Assembly (NCBI GenBank): GCA_964017045.1 | Contig: OZ024808.1 | Coordinates: 13,360,284 to 13,424,283, forward strand | DNA from: Omphiscola glabra | Taxonomy: Eukaryota > Mollusca > Gastropoda > Lymnaeidae | Direction of reading: 5' to 3' | DNA: 64,000 nt | Position numbers and translations under genes: made by a program | Notes under the pieces: generated by a model | What the model saw: only the letters and a program-made list of their open reading frames with translations | The model's database searches: none | What the model was told of the DNA's origin: nothing | Shown here: in pieces, positions 50,280-62,726 of the stretch | Numbering within the stretch: position 1 is the first letter of the stretch | Layout: each line of letters opens with the position of its first letter

Positions 50280-50765
50280 GAGATGAATGGATGGTCTTAG
50301 TGGGGGTAAGTGGTGAGGCCGACCGAAGCCCTACATGGGCTGTATTGCCAAAGGGATGGATGGATAATGTGAGTGGAAGGAAGTGGTGAGGCCGACAGAA
50401 GCCCTACATGGACTGTAGCGTCACAGCGATGGATGGATGATCTGAGTGGAAGAACGTTGTGAGGTAGGCGAAAACCCTTCATGGGTTGTATCGCCAAAGA
50501 GATGGGTGGATGGTCTGAGTGGAAGAACGTGGTGAGGTAGGCCAAAACCCTTCAGGGGTTGTATCGCCAAAGGGATGGGTGGATTGTCTGAGTGGAAGAA
50601 CGTGATGAGGTAGGCCAAAACCCTTCATGGGTTGTACTGCCAAAGAGATGGGTGAATGGTCTGAGTGGAAGTGGTGAGGTGGGCCAAAACCCTTCATGGG
50701 TTGTATCGCCAAAGGGATGGGTGGATGGTCTGAGTGGAAGTGGTGAGGCCGGCTATAACCCTGTT
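50280..50765. repeat. About 72-bp minisatellite, 6-7 copies
   Basis: GGATGGTCTGAGTGGAAGAA followed by CGTGGTGAGGTAGGCCAAAA and CCCTTCATGGGTTGTATCGC. Later units lose about 10 bp. Open frames on both strands are artefacts. Confidence 0.9.
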
Positions 50766-51165
50766 AGCGCCACACTGATGATGAGGAATATAAAACTTAT
50801 TACTCTTCATAATATTTGCAAACAGTGTTTGCATATATAACATTGTATAAGTTTACCAATAACAAATGCGGAACAAGGTATTCATCGTTTAAAAGGCCCA
50901 CATAAAAAAGAACTCAATAGTAGCAGGCATTTATTGATTTGTGCGGTTCATCTATTTGCTTTCAAAACTTGTATTCAAATGTAAAGAAAGGCTTTAGCAG
51001 CAGATATATGTATTCTAATTTATGTTTAAAACGTTTACTTTGTGCCAGTTTGTTGGACAAGTCATGCTCTTCGTGAAAATAAAAGGATGTCTTGGAAGGA
51101 TGCAAGCCTTGTTTTTATTCAATCATTTACATTATTTACGCTTTTGTTCGTGGCTAGCCGGCAAA

Positions 51166-51426
51166 AAAGCGCAAACTTGAATGGTATGGCCACGTGACCA
51201 GAAAACAAGGGCTCGTCAAAGAAATCTTGCAGGTCACAACGAGAGGAGGAAGAAGAAGAGGAAGACAGAGAAAAAGATGGGAAGATAACATCAAAGAATG
51301 TACGGGATTAAAACTAGGCGATGCTATGCGTAGGGCAGAAGACTGGGAGGAATGGAGAAGAATAGTGTACATGTCATCTGTGGCGCCCCAACGGTCGAAG
51401 GACTCCGGGACATGATGATGATGATG
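51166..51426 (+). mobile_element. LINE tail family A with 10-bp target duplication
   Basis: A 261-bp, 5'-truncated copy encoding KRKLEWYGHVTRKQGLVKEI through SSVAPQRSKDSGT and stop (51413-51415), with a (GAT)n tail. It is flanked by the direct repeat AGCCGGCAAA at 51156-51165 and 51427-51436, showing target-primed insertion. Confidence 0.9.
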
Positions 51427-51689
51427 AGCCGGCAAAGACTTCGACCGGCTAAATGACCCACTTCCCGTCAACCTAACGAGCTAAAACTTGACATAGGCTC
51501 GTTGCCATTAACAACACATTCTATTAAGTTAACAGCCCACCGCCCCAAAAAAAGATAAATCTGTCCTGTTTTTCAATGAGAAGTTGAATTAAATATGATG
51601 GCACAGATTTTGCAAATTAAATTCATGATAAATACTTCATGTTGGTTGCGTTATGTATATTTTTGTCCTTTTCTAAAAGGCTGGAGAAA

Positions 51690-51772
51690 AATGTCTACGG
51701 TGTAAAATGTCTACAGTGTAAAAGGTCTACGGTGTAAAATATCTACGGTGTAAAATGTTTACGGTGTAAAAG
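51690..51772. repeat. 16-bp minisatellite, 5 copies
   Basis: TCTACGGTGTAAAATG repeated with small changes. Confidence 0.9.
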
Positions 51773-52664
51773 CGGGTGGGTCATTTAAAATTACTGTAAA
51801 TTAAATTTTGTAAAAGCATATAAATATATATGTACGAGAAACATTCTTTTTTAAGGTTTCTTAATTACCCAATGGATTATACTTTTGTAATATATAGTGG
51901 TATGGTTGAGCATTTTATTACATTTGCATTAATATATATATATATCCACAGAGACTTATCATTTTCGTTTTTTTATGTAGGTCTAATTGAATTATGTCAA
52001 TCTTGCTTAGTACAATAGAGAGGGAGAAAGCATGAGAAAGGGAGAGGAGAGGTGATAAATCATAATAAGGTAGAAATAGTAATCAGCATGTATACAATTC
52101 CCCGGTTTTTCCCATTATCAGCATTCTCTAAATACAAGTATTTACACATCTATGCTAAATAACTAAATAGCTAGACGTAAAAATGTGATAAGTTTAAATT
52201 TCATTAAATCATTTACAGCTAAAAAAAATTGATAACTGTTATATTCAGCAAGAGTTTTTTTGGACAGCCAAAGTTTTCTTTGTTCTGATGTTCTAATTGC
52301 AATGAATGCGTGGGCCTCATATATATATATATTAGTTAGTTATTGCGTTGTTAAAGGTCTCATAGTGGACTGGTTATCGATTACGTTAATATTTCTATTT
52401 CGTTACTTACAGTGGATTATCGTTGCATGCACTCTCAAAAATCAATGTTATGAACTAGATTTAGCGGCGTAAATGTTTTGTATGGAAAAGTTGTTTTGTG
52501 TAGAGAGTATATGTGTAGCTGTATGTATATATATATATATATATATATAAATATATACGGGGCATCTTTGACGTATTTAAATAAGGGGAAATGACGTGTT
52601 AGTTGGTTTTATGGTTTGGAAGATAGCAGTGATATAGGTTTATATTTTTTTGGATTTGTATTTT

Positions 52665-52979
52665 TCAGTAAAGAGATGTTTTTTCTATAAAAAATTGGTT
52701 TGATAAGTAATTGTAACCCCGAGACAACAAAGCTATTGAACTGGCAGTTCCGGATTCGTAGCAATCACCCTCCATAAATACAGTGTTATGAATGAATCTA
52801 AGAACTTCATAATACATTCTTAAGTGCATAACACAATTTATGCAGTGACAAAATAAGTTTAAAAATACAATAATCAAAACGTCATTCACACTATTTATTC
52901 CATTTCTCAAGTAGTTTCCTTGAATCAGTATCATTTTAAAATAAGGCAGCCCCACTTCTATTTCAAATGTAGCTATCAT
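52665..52979 (-). other. Open frame in duplicated block, coding status doubtful
   Basis: A 104-codon frame contains NLFCHCINCVMHLRM and VFMEGDCYESGTASS. The first-copy equivalent (26390-26730) keeps most of the same residues (LFCRCIICV, VFMEGDCYKS) but has a TAA and a frameshift upstream. No splice sites or signal peptide were confirmed. It may be a decayed gene or chance. Confidence 0.25.
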
Positions 52980-54204
52980 GAACTATGATTTACCAATCAC
53001 ACTGTGATATTTTTTCAAAAGAACTTAAACTAAAATTACTTAAGCTATGTTTCAAATCGCCCTCAAGTAATATAAGAGCTTGAAGAAAAACAAATAACCC
53101 TAATGTTTAAATTTTGAATATTTACTCATCTTTATGATCTGGCGTAGACCAGCTAGGAATAAGTATTAATGGTTAAGGGGATGAACAACTCCATTTATCG
53201 ATTTTTTAATACAATTTTTCTACTTGCTAATAAATTGGGTTTTGGAGCATAATTTTGTTTTCTCACACGTGACAAGCCGTTCCTCGTTATGACCTGTCAG
53301 GTCATATCTGAGTTGATGACACAGACTTGAAGCTCTGCTAGTTTGCAAGGTTGAGTGCTGTGGGTATTGGGGTAATGACTGATGGAGAAATCAGATAAAG
53401 TGAGTTTAAAAACTAGCAATTCTTGTCTTGCAATAACCATCGGTCTAACTTAAGAAGAATTGTAGGAATGGGGGAAGGGGATGGGATGGGACATAATCAG
53501 CAATTAGACTATGATCAACTGAGGAAAAGCAGTAGTTAAATTCTAGTTTTAAGTTGTATTCCTGGGTATAGAGGTAAGTATTTTATCCGTGATTTTCTTA
53601 AGCATTCGTTGTTCGAAAATAAGATTTTTTTCTATCGATTACACTGCAGATTAAAATGTTCATGCTCAGATGTAGAATTTTTTTTTTGCAAATATATATT
53701 TTAAACATTTTTTTTAAAAAAGACTCACCTTTGAAGACAAGTTTAAACGCACACACATTTTTAAAAGTGAAATTAAAATAATTACGGTGCAAAAAAAAAA
53801 ATCACTGATCCAAATTACACATATTTACACATATATTACACATGAGCCCATGCACAAATAATGACGAGTTTTGTGAGTTTCAACGAACCAACCTCCTTGT
53901 ACACATACGTACGAGAAATCTGTGGCCATCCACCACAAAATTTAGCCATCACTAACAACACCGACTTACTGGAACTCAGTCGCCATTTCACCAGTCACCA
54001 CAGCGTCGAACCATCTCCAACAACACTGACTAGCAATGACCTTTACTGCGATAACTCTACGCAACTAATCATCGTCGGACACACACAAATACACCCCCCA
54101 AAAAAGAACAAGACACACGCAGACAAGTGTATTGAATGCTTGATGACTTTTAATGAATTGCAAAACGAAAATGTTAAACGTATTCTCCCTTCAAGACAAA
54201 GCAG

Positions 54205-54480
54205 AAACCGGTAGAACAAGAGATCCTCCAGAGAAGATGGAGATGGATCGGCCATACACTCAGGAAACCTGCCTCCAGCATAACTAGACAAGCCTTGACC
54301 TGGAACCCTCAAGGAAAACGGAAAAGAGGCAGGCCGAGAAACACTTGGTGCCCTGAAGTGGAGGCGGATGCAAAGAAACTCGTCCACACTTGGGGGAGGC
54401 TGGAGAGATTGGCTCAGGATCGTGATGCCTGGAGGGCTCTTGTAGGCGGCCTATGTCCTAGAAACCACAGACGTCGATGA
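54205..54480 (+). mobile_element. LINE 3' fragment, same family as 30109-32459
   Basis: Encodes [38 protein letters not shown], then [18 protein letters not shown] and stop at about 54478-54480. It is clearly the same C-terminal tail type as the LINE at 30109. It is absent from the homologous site in copy 1 of the block, so it inserted after the duplication or was lost there. Confidence 0.88.
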
Positions 54481-55451
54481 AGATCGGCTGATGTTCCTCG
54501 AGGACGAAAAGGCGAAAAAAGAAGATTCTACCTTCACCATCCTCGGTACATTTTCAATTTTTTTTGCAATCAATTTATTTTTGCTTCACTTTAAAACTAT
54601 AATTATTAGTGGAGCAAATACCTGTAAGCAATTATATTTATTCATTTATAAATATAGCCACACTGCCCTTTATATAATAAGATTAAGTGGCTCAAAAAGT
54701 TAAACAATTTAGTATAATTAAAATTTAATTTAAAATAAAAAAATGTAGGTTTTTTAAAAAATGCTTCTTTTTTTTTTTTTTTTGGAAATCTCAATGATGA
54801 AAGTTTTTTTTATTAAAAAAAAACAAAAAAAACAACTCTTACACTGAAAAGACCTGACAGAGCTTTGTAAGAGCAAAACACAAGCTACTTAAAAAAAATA
54901 TTTTTTTAATGTTTACTCTTTAAATTTCGTCCTTTTAAAGATAAAAACATTTAGTATTTGCAGGTCTTTGTGAGTCTAATATAAATTATAATTTTGTTTT
55001 ATTTTATGTTCTCGAATAAAACCAGTGATACACAGATACATTCAAACGTAGACACACATACAAATGTGGAGGTGGAAATGATTTTTGGGGGTGGGGGAGG
55101 GGGGGTTCATTTGTTTTTTTTTTGGTGTTAGATATTTTGAGAAAAAATTCCAGGATCTATCTTTTGGTAAGAAAGCTTAAATATGTTATACAAAAGTCAA
55201 ACAAATAAGGAACACAAATTAAGAGACATCTGACAAGGGTAAAAACAACATAAAAAGTATATTTAACTTCTTTATTTTCATTATTTTTAAATTTGATTTT
55301 TGTATGAAAATAAAATTACAAGAAAAAGAATAAGAAAAAATATAATAACTATCGCATTTGTATTTTCTTTTTTAAAAAGAAATAATTGAAATGTATCTCT
55401 ATTTTTGTTACCAAACTGACATATTCCTTTATGATTTTAAAAAAAATTGTA

Positions 55452-56267
55452 TTATTCAGGACTCTGGCAAGCCTTTTCACATGAGGGTATCTCTAACTTA
55501 CACCCATGATATCTCTGCAACCTAGAAAAAAGATGCTCACTATTTTATAGTAGATATCCGCATTATATTATCAACCTTGGTTAATAAAGTAAACTCATCT
55601 GCTCTTTGAAATGTGAATTGGAAAATATACATTATTTAGTAAAGCTACGAGAGACGATATATTTATCTTTTCTGATTGCATCTCTTGGTGTGGCTAATGA
55701 GACCGATCCTCGAGTGGCAGTCTCTTTTGCATGTCCCACACACGAATGCGGTGGAGCAGTGTTTTCTTGCCTTTCTCCGCCCGTCTCCTTTACAGCTGTT
55801 TTCGCCCTGTACTTAAAATAATATATTTAATTTAGTTTCCTCCATGATTTACATTTTCAATTATATAAAAAAATTAATGATGGCTGTACAAATGACGGCA
55901 GTCCATAATTTTTTTTCCTTTGAAGTTTAAGTGCAGAGACAATGAAACATTATTTACATGAAATTGACATAATAACCATCAAGAAAATATATATTTTTTT
56001 TCTTTCTTATTTTTATTTTTGCCATTATTTTAAAGTTGGTTAAATACTTATTAATATATTTGTAGTTCAAAAAAAAACCATAGCATTTCCAGTGGCATAG
56101 TTATGGTGGTCTTTGTAATAGATTACATGCATAGTTGAGTGGTAATACTAACCTATCAGGCAGTCGCTAAACGGACCATTGCATTGTCTGATACAGTCTT
56201 CTTTTTTGTTGTTCATTGACAGAACACTCAGCGCGCACATCAAAGAAAGCAGGAATCTCAACGTCAT
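55452..56267 (-). pseudogene. CRP-D: frameshifted CRP-A paralogue
   Basis: The signal-peptide exon 56153-56267 is intact: MTLRFLLSLMCALSVLS leader, then EDCIRQCNGPFSDC as in CRP-A, with a GTTAGT donor. The last exon (55452-55521) has a 31-bp deletion relative to CRP-A, right after the CRDIM codons. The frame shifts and stops at 55493-55495 after 47 residues, losing the last four cysteines. The shifted remainder still resembles the CRP-A C-terminus. A non-coding first exon is predicted from 56862. It could still make a short secreted four-cysteine product, but is most simply a pseudogene. Confidence 0.82.
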
Positions 56268-56359
56268 TTTGTTAACTGTTATAACATAAAGAATTCCAAA
56301 TGTATGTGTGTACATTCAAAAGTTAATAGCAGCTATAGTATAGAGCACACATGTAAAAA

Positions 56360-57420
56360 GAATCAAATTTATCATAACAATCTTTAACTTTCAAAAGCAA
56401 ATTTCTGGTTATAGTCGTTGCATAAGTATTCAGCAGAGATGGAGTCAGTGTGTAAAGGTTGGAAGGGGCGGCTACTGGGTATTCAGCAGAGAGTGTCAAT
56501 GTTTCAAGGTTGGTGGGTGACGCCACTCGGTGTTCAGCAGAGAGGGAATCAATGTGTAAAGCTTGGTCGTTGTAATTAAATATAAGAATTTCTGGCGTAA
56601 AAATTGGCACGACACATTTCTAAAACATTCTCTGTTCTAATAAGTTTGCGAGATGTTTGTTTACTCTCAGGGACAAAATTTTGCAGTTTCGAATCAGTTC
56701 GATCTTCAGCAGGGCTCAAGTTTAATGCATTCCGTTCGTGTTTATTATGAAGAGAATTTTCTTGATATTTAAATTTGAAAAAATGAAAAATATAAAAATT
56801 TCACAAAAAGTTAATGAAATCAAAAATATAATAAAAATCAAAGTGGACAAAATTTTCTTACCGGTTTTCGGTCCGTACTGATGTTTATTTGTGTGGGAAT
56901 AATATATTCAGGACTGAAGAATAGCTAAACGTCTTTTAGTGCGATGTCACTATCAAATATCTAGTTAGTTTTATTGTATGGGACACAATGCTTTGATCAT
57001 AATCAATGCGCTTTATTGAAATAAATTATTTTGAAGACTAAAATGTATTGATTTTGTTCAAGATTTTAATATAAACTTTGTGTTAGCGGATAACAAAAGA
57101 TTTCATTAAGCTCAACATATGTTTCATGCTATAAATACTCAATTTAACAATGCACAGTTAATACACAATAGCTCTTCACATTATGTTTAAGACCTCTTGC
57201 TCCACTGCAATTTGGGCAATCATTCCCAACACTTATATTTTGGCTGCAAATCCCAACACTGTTATTTGGGCTGTCATTACCATATCTGTTATCATTCTCA
57301 ACACTGCTGTTTGCGATGGTTTTTTTCCCCCAACAGTATTAATTGGCCAGTCATTTCAGGACTGCTATTTGGGCTTTCATTTCCAAGAATGCTTCCCCCC
57401 CCCCTTCACTCCCTATTAAC
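56360..57420. repeat. Segmental duplication block, copy 2 (part b)
   Basis: Second copy of 32555-33360, without the LINE and 46-bp array that precede copy 1. It contains decayed 27-bp units at 57195-57330. Confidence 0.88.
56862..56935 (-). other. Probable non-coding first exon of CRP-D
   Basis: The minus strand ends CAGTACGGACCGAAAACCG before donor GTAAG, matching 32742 and 42488. It contains no ATG. An intron of only about 0.6 kb leads to the acceptor TTATAACAG before the CRP-D start, probably the ancestral spacing. Confidence 0.55.
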
Positions 57421-57429
57421 AAAAATTTA

Positions 57430-58190
57430 GCCAACTTAACATTTACTTACGAGAAGTATAAGCAATACATGTTTATTGACGTTTGACAGCTAACTGTTGT
57501 CTTACCCAAACACTTTAAATACACACAAACAACTGTTTGTTCACATTTGACTTTCAACCAATGACAAAAAAACAAAACAACAACAAGCCAAAAACACAAT
57601 AATTCCCCGCAAATCATATAGGCATTACATTCACATAAGATTTTCACTTGACAAAGTAACGTCTACTAAAGTAGGTCTTATTTAACACAGTAATCAAGCA
57701 GGAAAATCTGCTGAAGACACTTATCAAAGTGTCTTGCCTTTCATTTATTTGGTATCCTTCTTCTTTTTTTTTTTTTTAAATACATTTTTATATACACATT
57801 AAATAATTACATATATATCCATCAAAATTTGTATGTATACATTTGCACTAACCCTCTTTTCAGATCCTCAAATAACATAGGTAAATACACACGTACCCAC
57901 ATACATTGTCGCACTGACCTTTGTATCACAGTTGTGGAAAGAATCGTGACAGGATCTTAAAATGAGAAAACTAAATTGTTTGATTTACAACATGTTATCC
58001 AATTTCATTAAAAGTCTGAATTTAATTTTCGAAATTAAATAATAATAATAATGCATTAGTTGTTGTTTTTTTTATTTGGAAAAATTAAATTGAAACTAAA
58101 TTTTTATTTCGTGGAACTAAAGAATGAAAAAAATCCGTGTTTTAATTTTGATATTTTCATTTTGGTTATTGTTTTATTTGAATTTTATGA
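57430..58190. other. AT-rich spacer
   Basis: No gene recognised. It contains poly-T near 57760 and an (AAT)n near 58040. Confidence 0.5.
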
Positions 58191-58194
58191 AGAA

Positions 58195-59755
58195 AGTCGT
58201 TCACATGTCTTTGTACAACTGTCATCGAGACGTACACAATCTCACATGTCTTTGTATAACTGTCATCAAGACGTAGACAATCTCACATGTCTCTGTACAA
58301 CTGTCATCAAGACGTAGACAATCTCACATGTCTCTGTACAACTGTCATCAAGACGTACACAATATCACATGTCTCTGTACAACTGTCATCAAGACGTAGA
58401 CACTCTCACATGTCTCTGTACAACTGTCATCAATACGTAGACAATCTCACATGTCTTTGTACAACTGTCATCAAGACGTAGACAATCTCACATGTCTTTG
58501 TACAACTGTCATCGAGACGTACACAATCTCACATGTCTTTGTATAACTGTCATCAAGACATAGACAATCACAAATGTCTCTGTACAACTGTCATCAAGAC
58601 GTAGACAATCTCACATGTCTCTGTACAACTGTCATCAAGACGTACACAATATCACATGTCTCTGTACAACTGTCATCAAGACGTAGACACTCTCACATGT
58701 CTCTGTACAACTGTCATCAAGACGTAGACACTCTCACATGTCTCTGTACAACTGTCATCAAGACGTAGACAATCTCACATGTCTCTGTACAACTGTCATC
58801 AAGACGTAGACAATCTCACATGTCTTTGTACAACTGTCATCAAGACGTAGACAATCTCACATGTCTTTGTACAACTGTCATCAAGACGTAGACAATCTCA
58901 CATGTCTCTGTACAACTGTCATCAAGACGTAGACAATCTCACATGTCTCTGTACAACTGTCATCAAGACGTAGACAATCTCACATGTCTCTGTACAACTG
59001 TCATCAAGACGTAGACAATCTCACATGTCTCTGTACAACTGTCATCAAGACGTAGACAATCTCACATGTCTTTGTACAACTGTCATCAAGACGTAGTCAA
59101 TCTCACATGTCTTTGTACAACTGTCATCAAGACGTACACAATCTCACATGTCTTTGTATAACTGTCATCAAGACATAGACAATCACAAATGTCTCTGTAC
59201 AACTGTCATCAATACGTAGACAATATCACATGTCTTTGTACAACTGTCCTCAAGACGTGCACAATCTCACATGTCTCTGTACAACCGTCATCAATACGTA
59301 GACAATCTCACATGTCTTTGTACAACTGTCATCAAGACGTAGACAATCTCACATGTCTCTGTACAACTGTCATCAATACTTAGACAATCTCACATTTCTT
59401 TGTACAACTGTCATCAAGAAGTGCACAATCTCACATGTCTCTGTACAACCGTCATCAATACGTAGACAATCTTACATGTCTTTGTACAACTGTCATCAAG
59501 ACGTAGACAATCTCACATGTCTTTGTACAACTGTCATCAAGACGTACACAATCTCACATGTTTCTGTACAACCGTCATCAAGACGTGCACAATCTCACAT
59601 GTCTTTGTACGACTGTCATCAAGACGTGCACAATCTCACATGTCTCTGTACAACTGTCTTCAAGCAGTACACAATCTCACATGTCTCTGTACAACTGTCA
59701 TCAAGCAGTACACAATCTCACATGTCTCTTTACAACTTTTATCAAGACGTAGACA
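58195..59755. repeat. 41-bp minisatellite, about 38 copies
   Basis: ACAATCTCACATGTCTCTGT followed by ACAACTGTCATCAAGACGTAG, with variants TTTGT, TACAC and AAGCAG. Groups of variant units recur (for example 58195-58560 and again from 59080), showing block duplication. Open frames up to 175 codons are artefacts. Confidence 0.96.
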
Positions 59756-61039
59756 ATCTCCGTGCCAATTTTAACATCTCGGCCCTCAATGTGATACGCG
59801 GGTTCGGTCAATCTAGAAAGAAGATACACAAGATAGTTGTGCACATTTTTACATTCTATTGTCAATCCTTTTTAAATTAACATAAATATATTATATTAAT
59901 ATTCAATGCTATTCGTTTCTTGATTTAGTAAAATGTTGAATGTGCAATAGAATGTATGTCTTAACTTTATCAAAAATAACAACAAATTCACCGTGCTAAA
60001 AGTCATAAGCAAATCAATTATCCTTTTAAAAAAAAAAATGGCATGTTTACTTTAGAGACAATAACAATTTAAATACTTTGATAATAACATAATATCACTC
60101 TTTGTTAAATGTTTATATTTATTGAGTCCTGCTCGGTTATCGAAATCATAGTGCCCCCCATTTCCACATTTTAAAAACTTTATATAAATGTGTGACAAAA
60201 AGTTGTCGTTCGTGTTGTGTGGACACAGGTAAAAAAAAATTATGTGGCAGGCGACTGTTATATTAATGTACATATAAATCAACAAAAAGCCACGGGAATG
60301 CTAATGGACTATACACATGGCTTTTTTTATGATAGTTTTTAGGATGGTCTGTAGGACTATTTTTTAAAGGTTAGCAGGTAGTGTGTAAAACACCCTGTAA
60401 GAGGTAAGACACCCTTAGGACTATTGTTTAAAGGCGGGCAGCTAGATTGTAAGACACCCTGTAGGACAATTGTTTAAAGGCGGGCAGGTAAGGTGTAAAA
60501 CACCCTGTAGGACTATTGTTTAAAAGCGGGCAACTAGAGTGTAAGACACCTTGTAGGACAATTGTTTAAAAGTGGGCAGCTAGGTTGTAAGACGCCCTAA
60601 ATGACTATTGTTTAAAAGCGGGCAGGTAAGGTGTAAGACAACCTGTAGGACTATTGTTAAAGGCCGGCAAGTAGGGTGTAAAACACGCTGTAGGCCTATT
60701 CCTCAAAATACACGGTGTCAAAAAAACTGCACCCGGTTATGCCTATGAAATTATAAAAACCAATATCCATAATATTCATTTTCTTACATAAACAACCACA
60801 AAAAAAAAAAACGTTTAACTTCACTTTTGTTTGTACATTTTTATTCCAATTTTTTGATACTATTGTTCCAAAAACTTGTGTCGTTCTCCTGTTGGTTATT
60901 GTTAAGCGATGTGTTGCTAATTAAGAAGTAATACTGATCTACAAAACATGGCAAAGTTTGACCAAAGTCAATTTTTCTCTTGTTCACTGAAAGCTCACTC
61001 ATTGCGAAAAAACCAAACCACAAGGAATAATTTTAACAT
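59755..61039 (-). pseudogene. CRP-E: degenerate CRP copy
   Basis: A CRP-type signal exon at about 60900-61039 (ATG at 61037-61039) retains ELSVNKRKIDF-like sequence matching the ALSVLSMNKRNVD region of CRP-B, but only across a frameshift and stops. The next conserved feature is the acceptor TCTTCTTTCTAG at 59813-59822, with an intron side matching CRP-A (TATTGTCAATC). The exon beyond it (59755-59812) no longer encodes the cysteine pattern and runs straight into the 41-bp array. It is therefore broken in both exons. Confidence 0.6.
60345..60705. repeat. About 60-bp degenerate repeat, about 7 copies
   Basis: TAGGACTATTGTTTAAAGGC, GGGCAGGTAG and GTGTAAAACACCCTG recur with variable spacing. It lies between the two CRP-E exon remnants. 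Confidence 0.8.
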
Positions 61040-61363
61040 CGTTTTAACAATGATAAAATGGAATAATTTTAGTGCTAAAAAGTCACTTTAAAATGATTTT
61101 AAAAAAGGGGGGGGGGTGGAAATGAGCAGGAGACAACAGAAAAAAGCATCTTTAAATTTTTTTTGTCTCTATTTTAATAAACGAGTTTGAATTTTTTACT
61201 TTATTATTTAGAAAGAAAAAAAAAATTAAACTTAATTTCCTTATCAAAAAGGAAAATATAAATTTCTATTTCCGATATAAAAATTAAAATTTCCTTTCTA
61301 CCTGCAAATTGTAAATTACCATTTCGGCTTACAAAACCTAGTGTAATAATTCTTCATATGATG

Positions 61364-61452
61364 CTAACAGTTCAAAAAAAAACATAGTTGTTCCAGAACG
61401 ACACAATTTTTTTCACATCTCTTGAAGAAGTCCTCGGGCACTTCTTGGCATT
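61364..61452 (-). CDS. CRP-F: last exon of a CRP-B paralogue (gene cut by window edge)
   Basis: An 89-base exon, exactly the length of the CRP-B last exon, with the same acceptor (TTTTCTAG|AATGC) and stop context (AACTGTTAG). It encodes 29 residues with five cysteines in the CRP-B spacing: C-x10-C-x3-C-x6-C-x4-C, ending CFFLNC. About half the other residues differ from CRP-B (for example VPEDFFKR versus LSEAFYKK) while all cysteines are kept, suggesting selection on the fold with fast change elsewhere. From the block offset, its signal exon should lie about 0.7 kb beyond the window. Confidence 0.72.
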
Positions 61453-61599
61453 CTAGAAAATAAATAAAGAATATATTTGTGTAAAGAACCACATTGTATT
61501 GTAAACATCTTTTAATAACATAGAATCACCTGCACTTTTAATCGGACATAAGTAAAATACCTATATCTATTTAAAAATGTCAAATATGAAATTGAAGTA

Positions 61600-62000
61600 T
61601 ATATGTTGTTATGTAGACGACGTGTTTGCTTCATTCTTTCCCCGTGAACGAACTATACCTGACCCCAGTCTCGGAATCGCATGTATGGTGTGGGTAGCTA
61701 AAAATAGTCTCTATATAAAAGGGGACAAAAGACATTTTCGTAGAGAAAGCAGATCATTTATCGCGAGATACTTGTAGTGTGTGTTATTTCTGCTACAAGA
61801 CGAGATTTTGTTGCTGTGTTTTTAAAAACCATAAACATCATTTATGGTGTGGGTAGCTAAAAATATTCTCTTATATAAGGGGACAAAATATATTTTTGTA
61901 GAGAAAGGAGATCAATTCTCGCGAGATCCTTGAAGTGTGTGTTATTTCTGTTACGAGACGAGATTTTGTTACTGTGTGTGTGTGTGTAGATTTCTTTTCA
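61600..62000 (+). promoter_or_regulatory. LTR-like TATA segment, copy 2 with tandem duplicate
   Basis: TATATAAAAGGGGAC at about 61711-61725 and TTATATAAGGGGAC at about 61872-61885 sit in two successive copies of a roughly 165-bp unit (GTGTGGGTAGCTAAAAATA ... GTGTGTTATTTCTG). Copy 1 at 33915 has a single unit. Confidence 0.4.
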
Positions 62001-62337
62001 TCAGAGTACCATTTTTGCGCAGTGTGTATTATTCAACATTGTACTGGTACAAGTCAAACAATATACTGTAAATCAATAGTTTTAATTATAGTTCTTTTTA
62101 TTTTGTAATTCATAATAATTAACATGATAAATCTTATTAATTGTAATTAGCCCTGGTTTGAGTATCGTATTCTTTGTTATTGTATTTTGCATTTGGTATC
62201 GTATTTTGTTGTTTACTGTTTTAGAACGAGGCATAAACTTAAATAAGAGATTAATTTCTCCATATGAAAACATTGCGTAATATATATACTTTTTAAATAA
62301 TAATTTTAAATGTTTAAAATTTGATTATTGAATTACT

Positions 62338-62726
<389 letters not shown>

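Larger units (their letters stand above)
52105..56275. repeat. Segmental duplication block, copy 2 (part a)
   Basis: Second copy of 25790-29358, offset about 26.3-26.9 kb. Differences are fewer 57-bp units and three added pieces (53170-53640, LINE tail 54205-54480, and a GC-richer piece at 55645-55815). Confidence 0.9.

Noticed and set aside
53722..53770. Short exon-like MCVRLNLSSK followed by a strong GTGAGT donor (minus)
   Set aside because: The donor is destroyed in the duplicate block near 27005, and no downstream partner exon could be joined.
58060..59880. Repeated open frames with a CHQD / CLCTTVIK motif that look cysteine-rich
   Set aside because: Translations of the 41-bp minisatellite. 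The cysteines come from the TGT in the repeat, unlike the CRP exons, which have splice sites and signal peptides.
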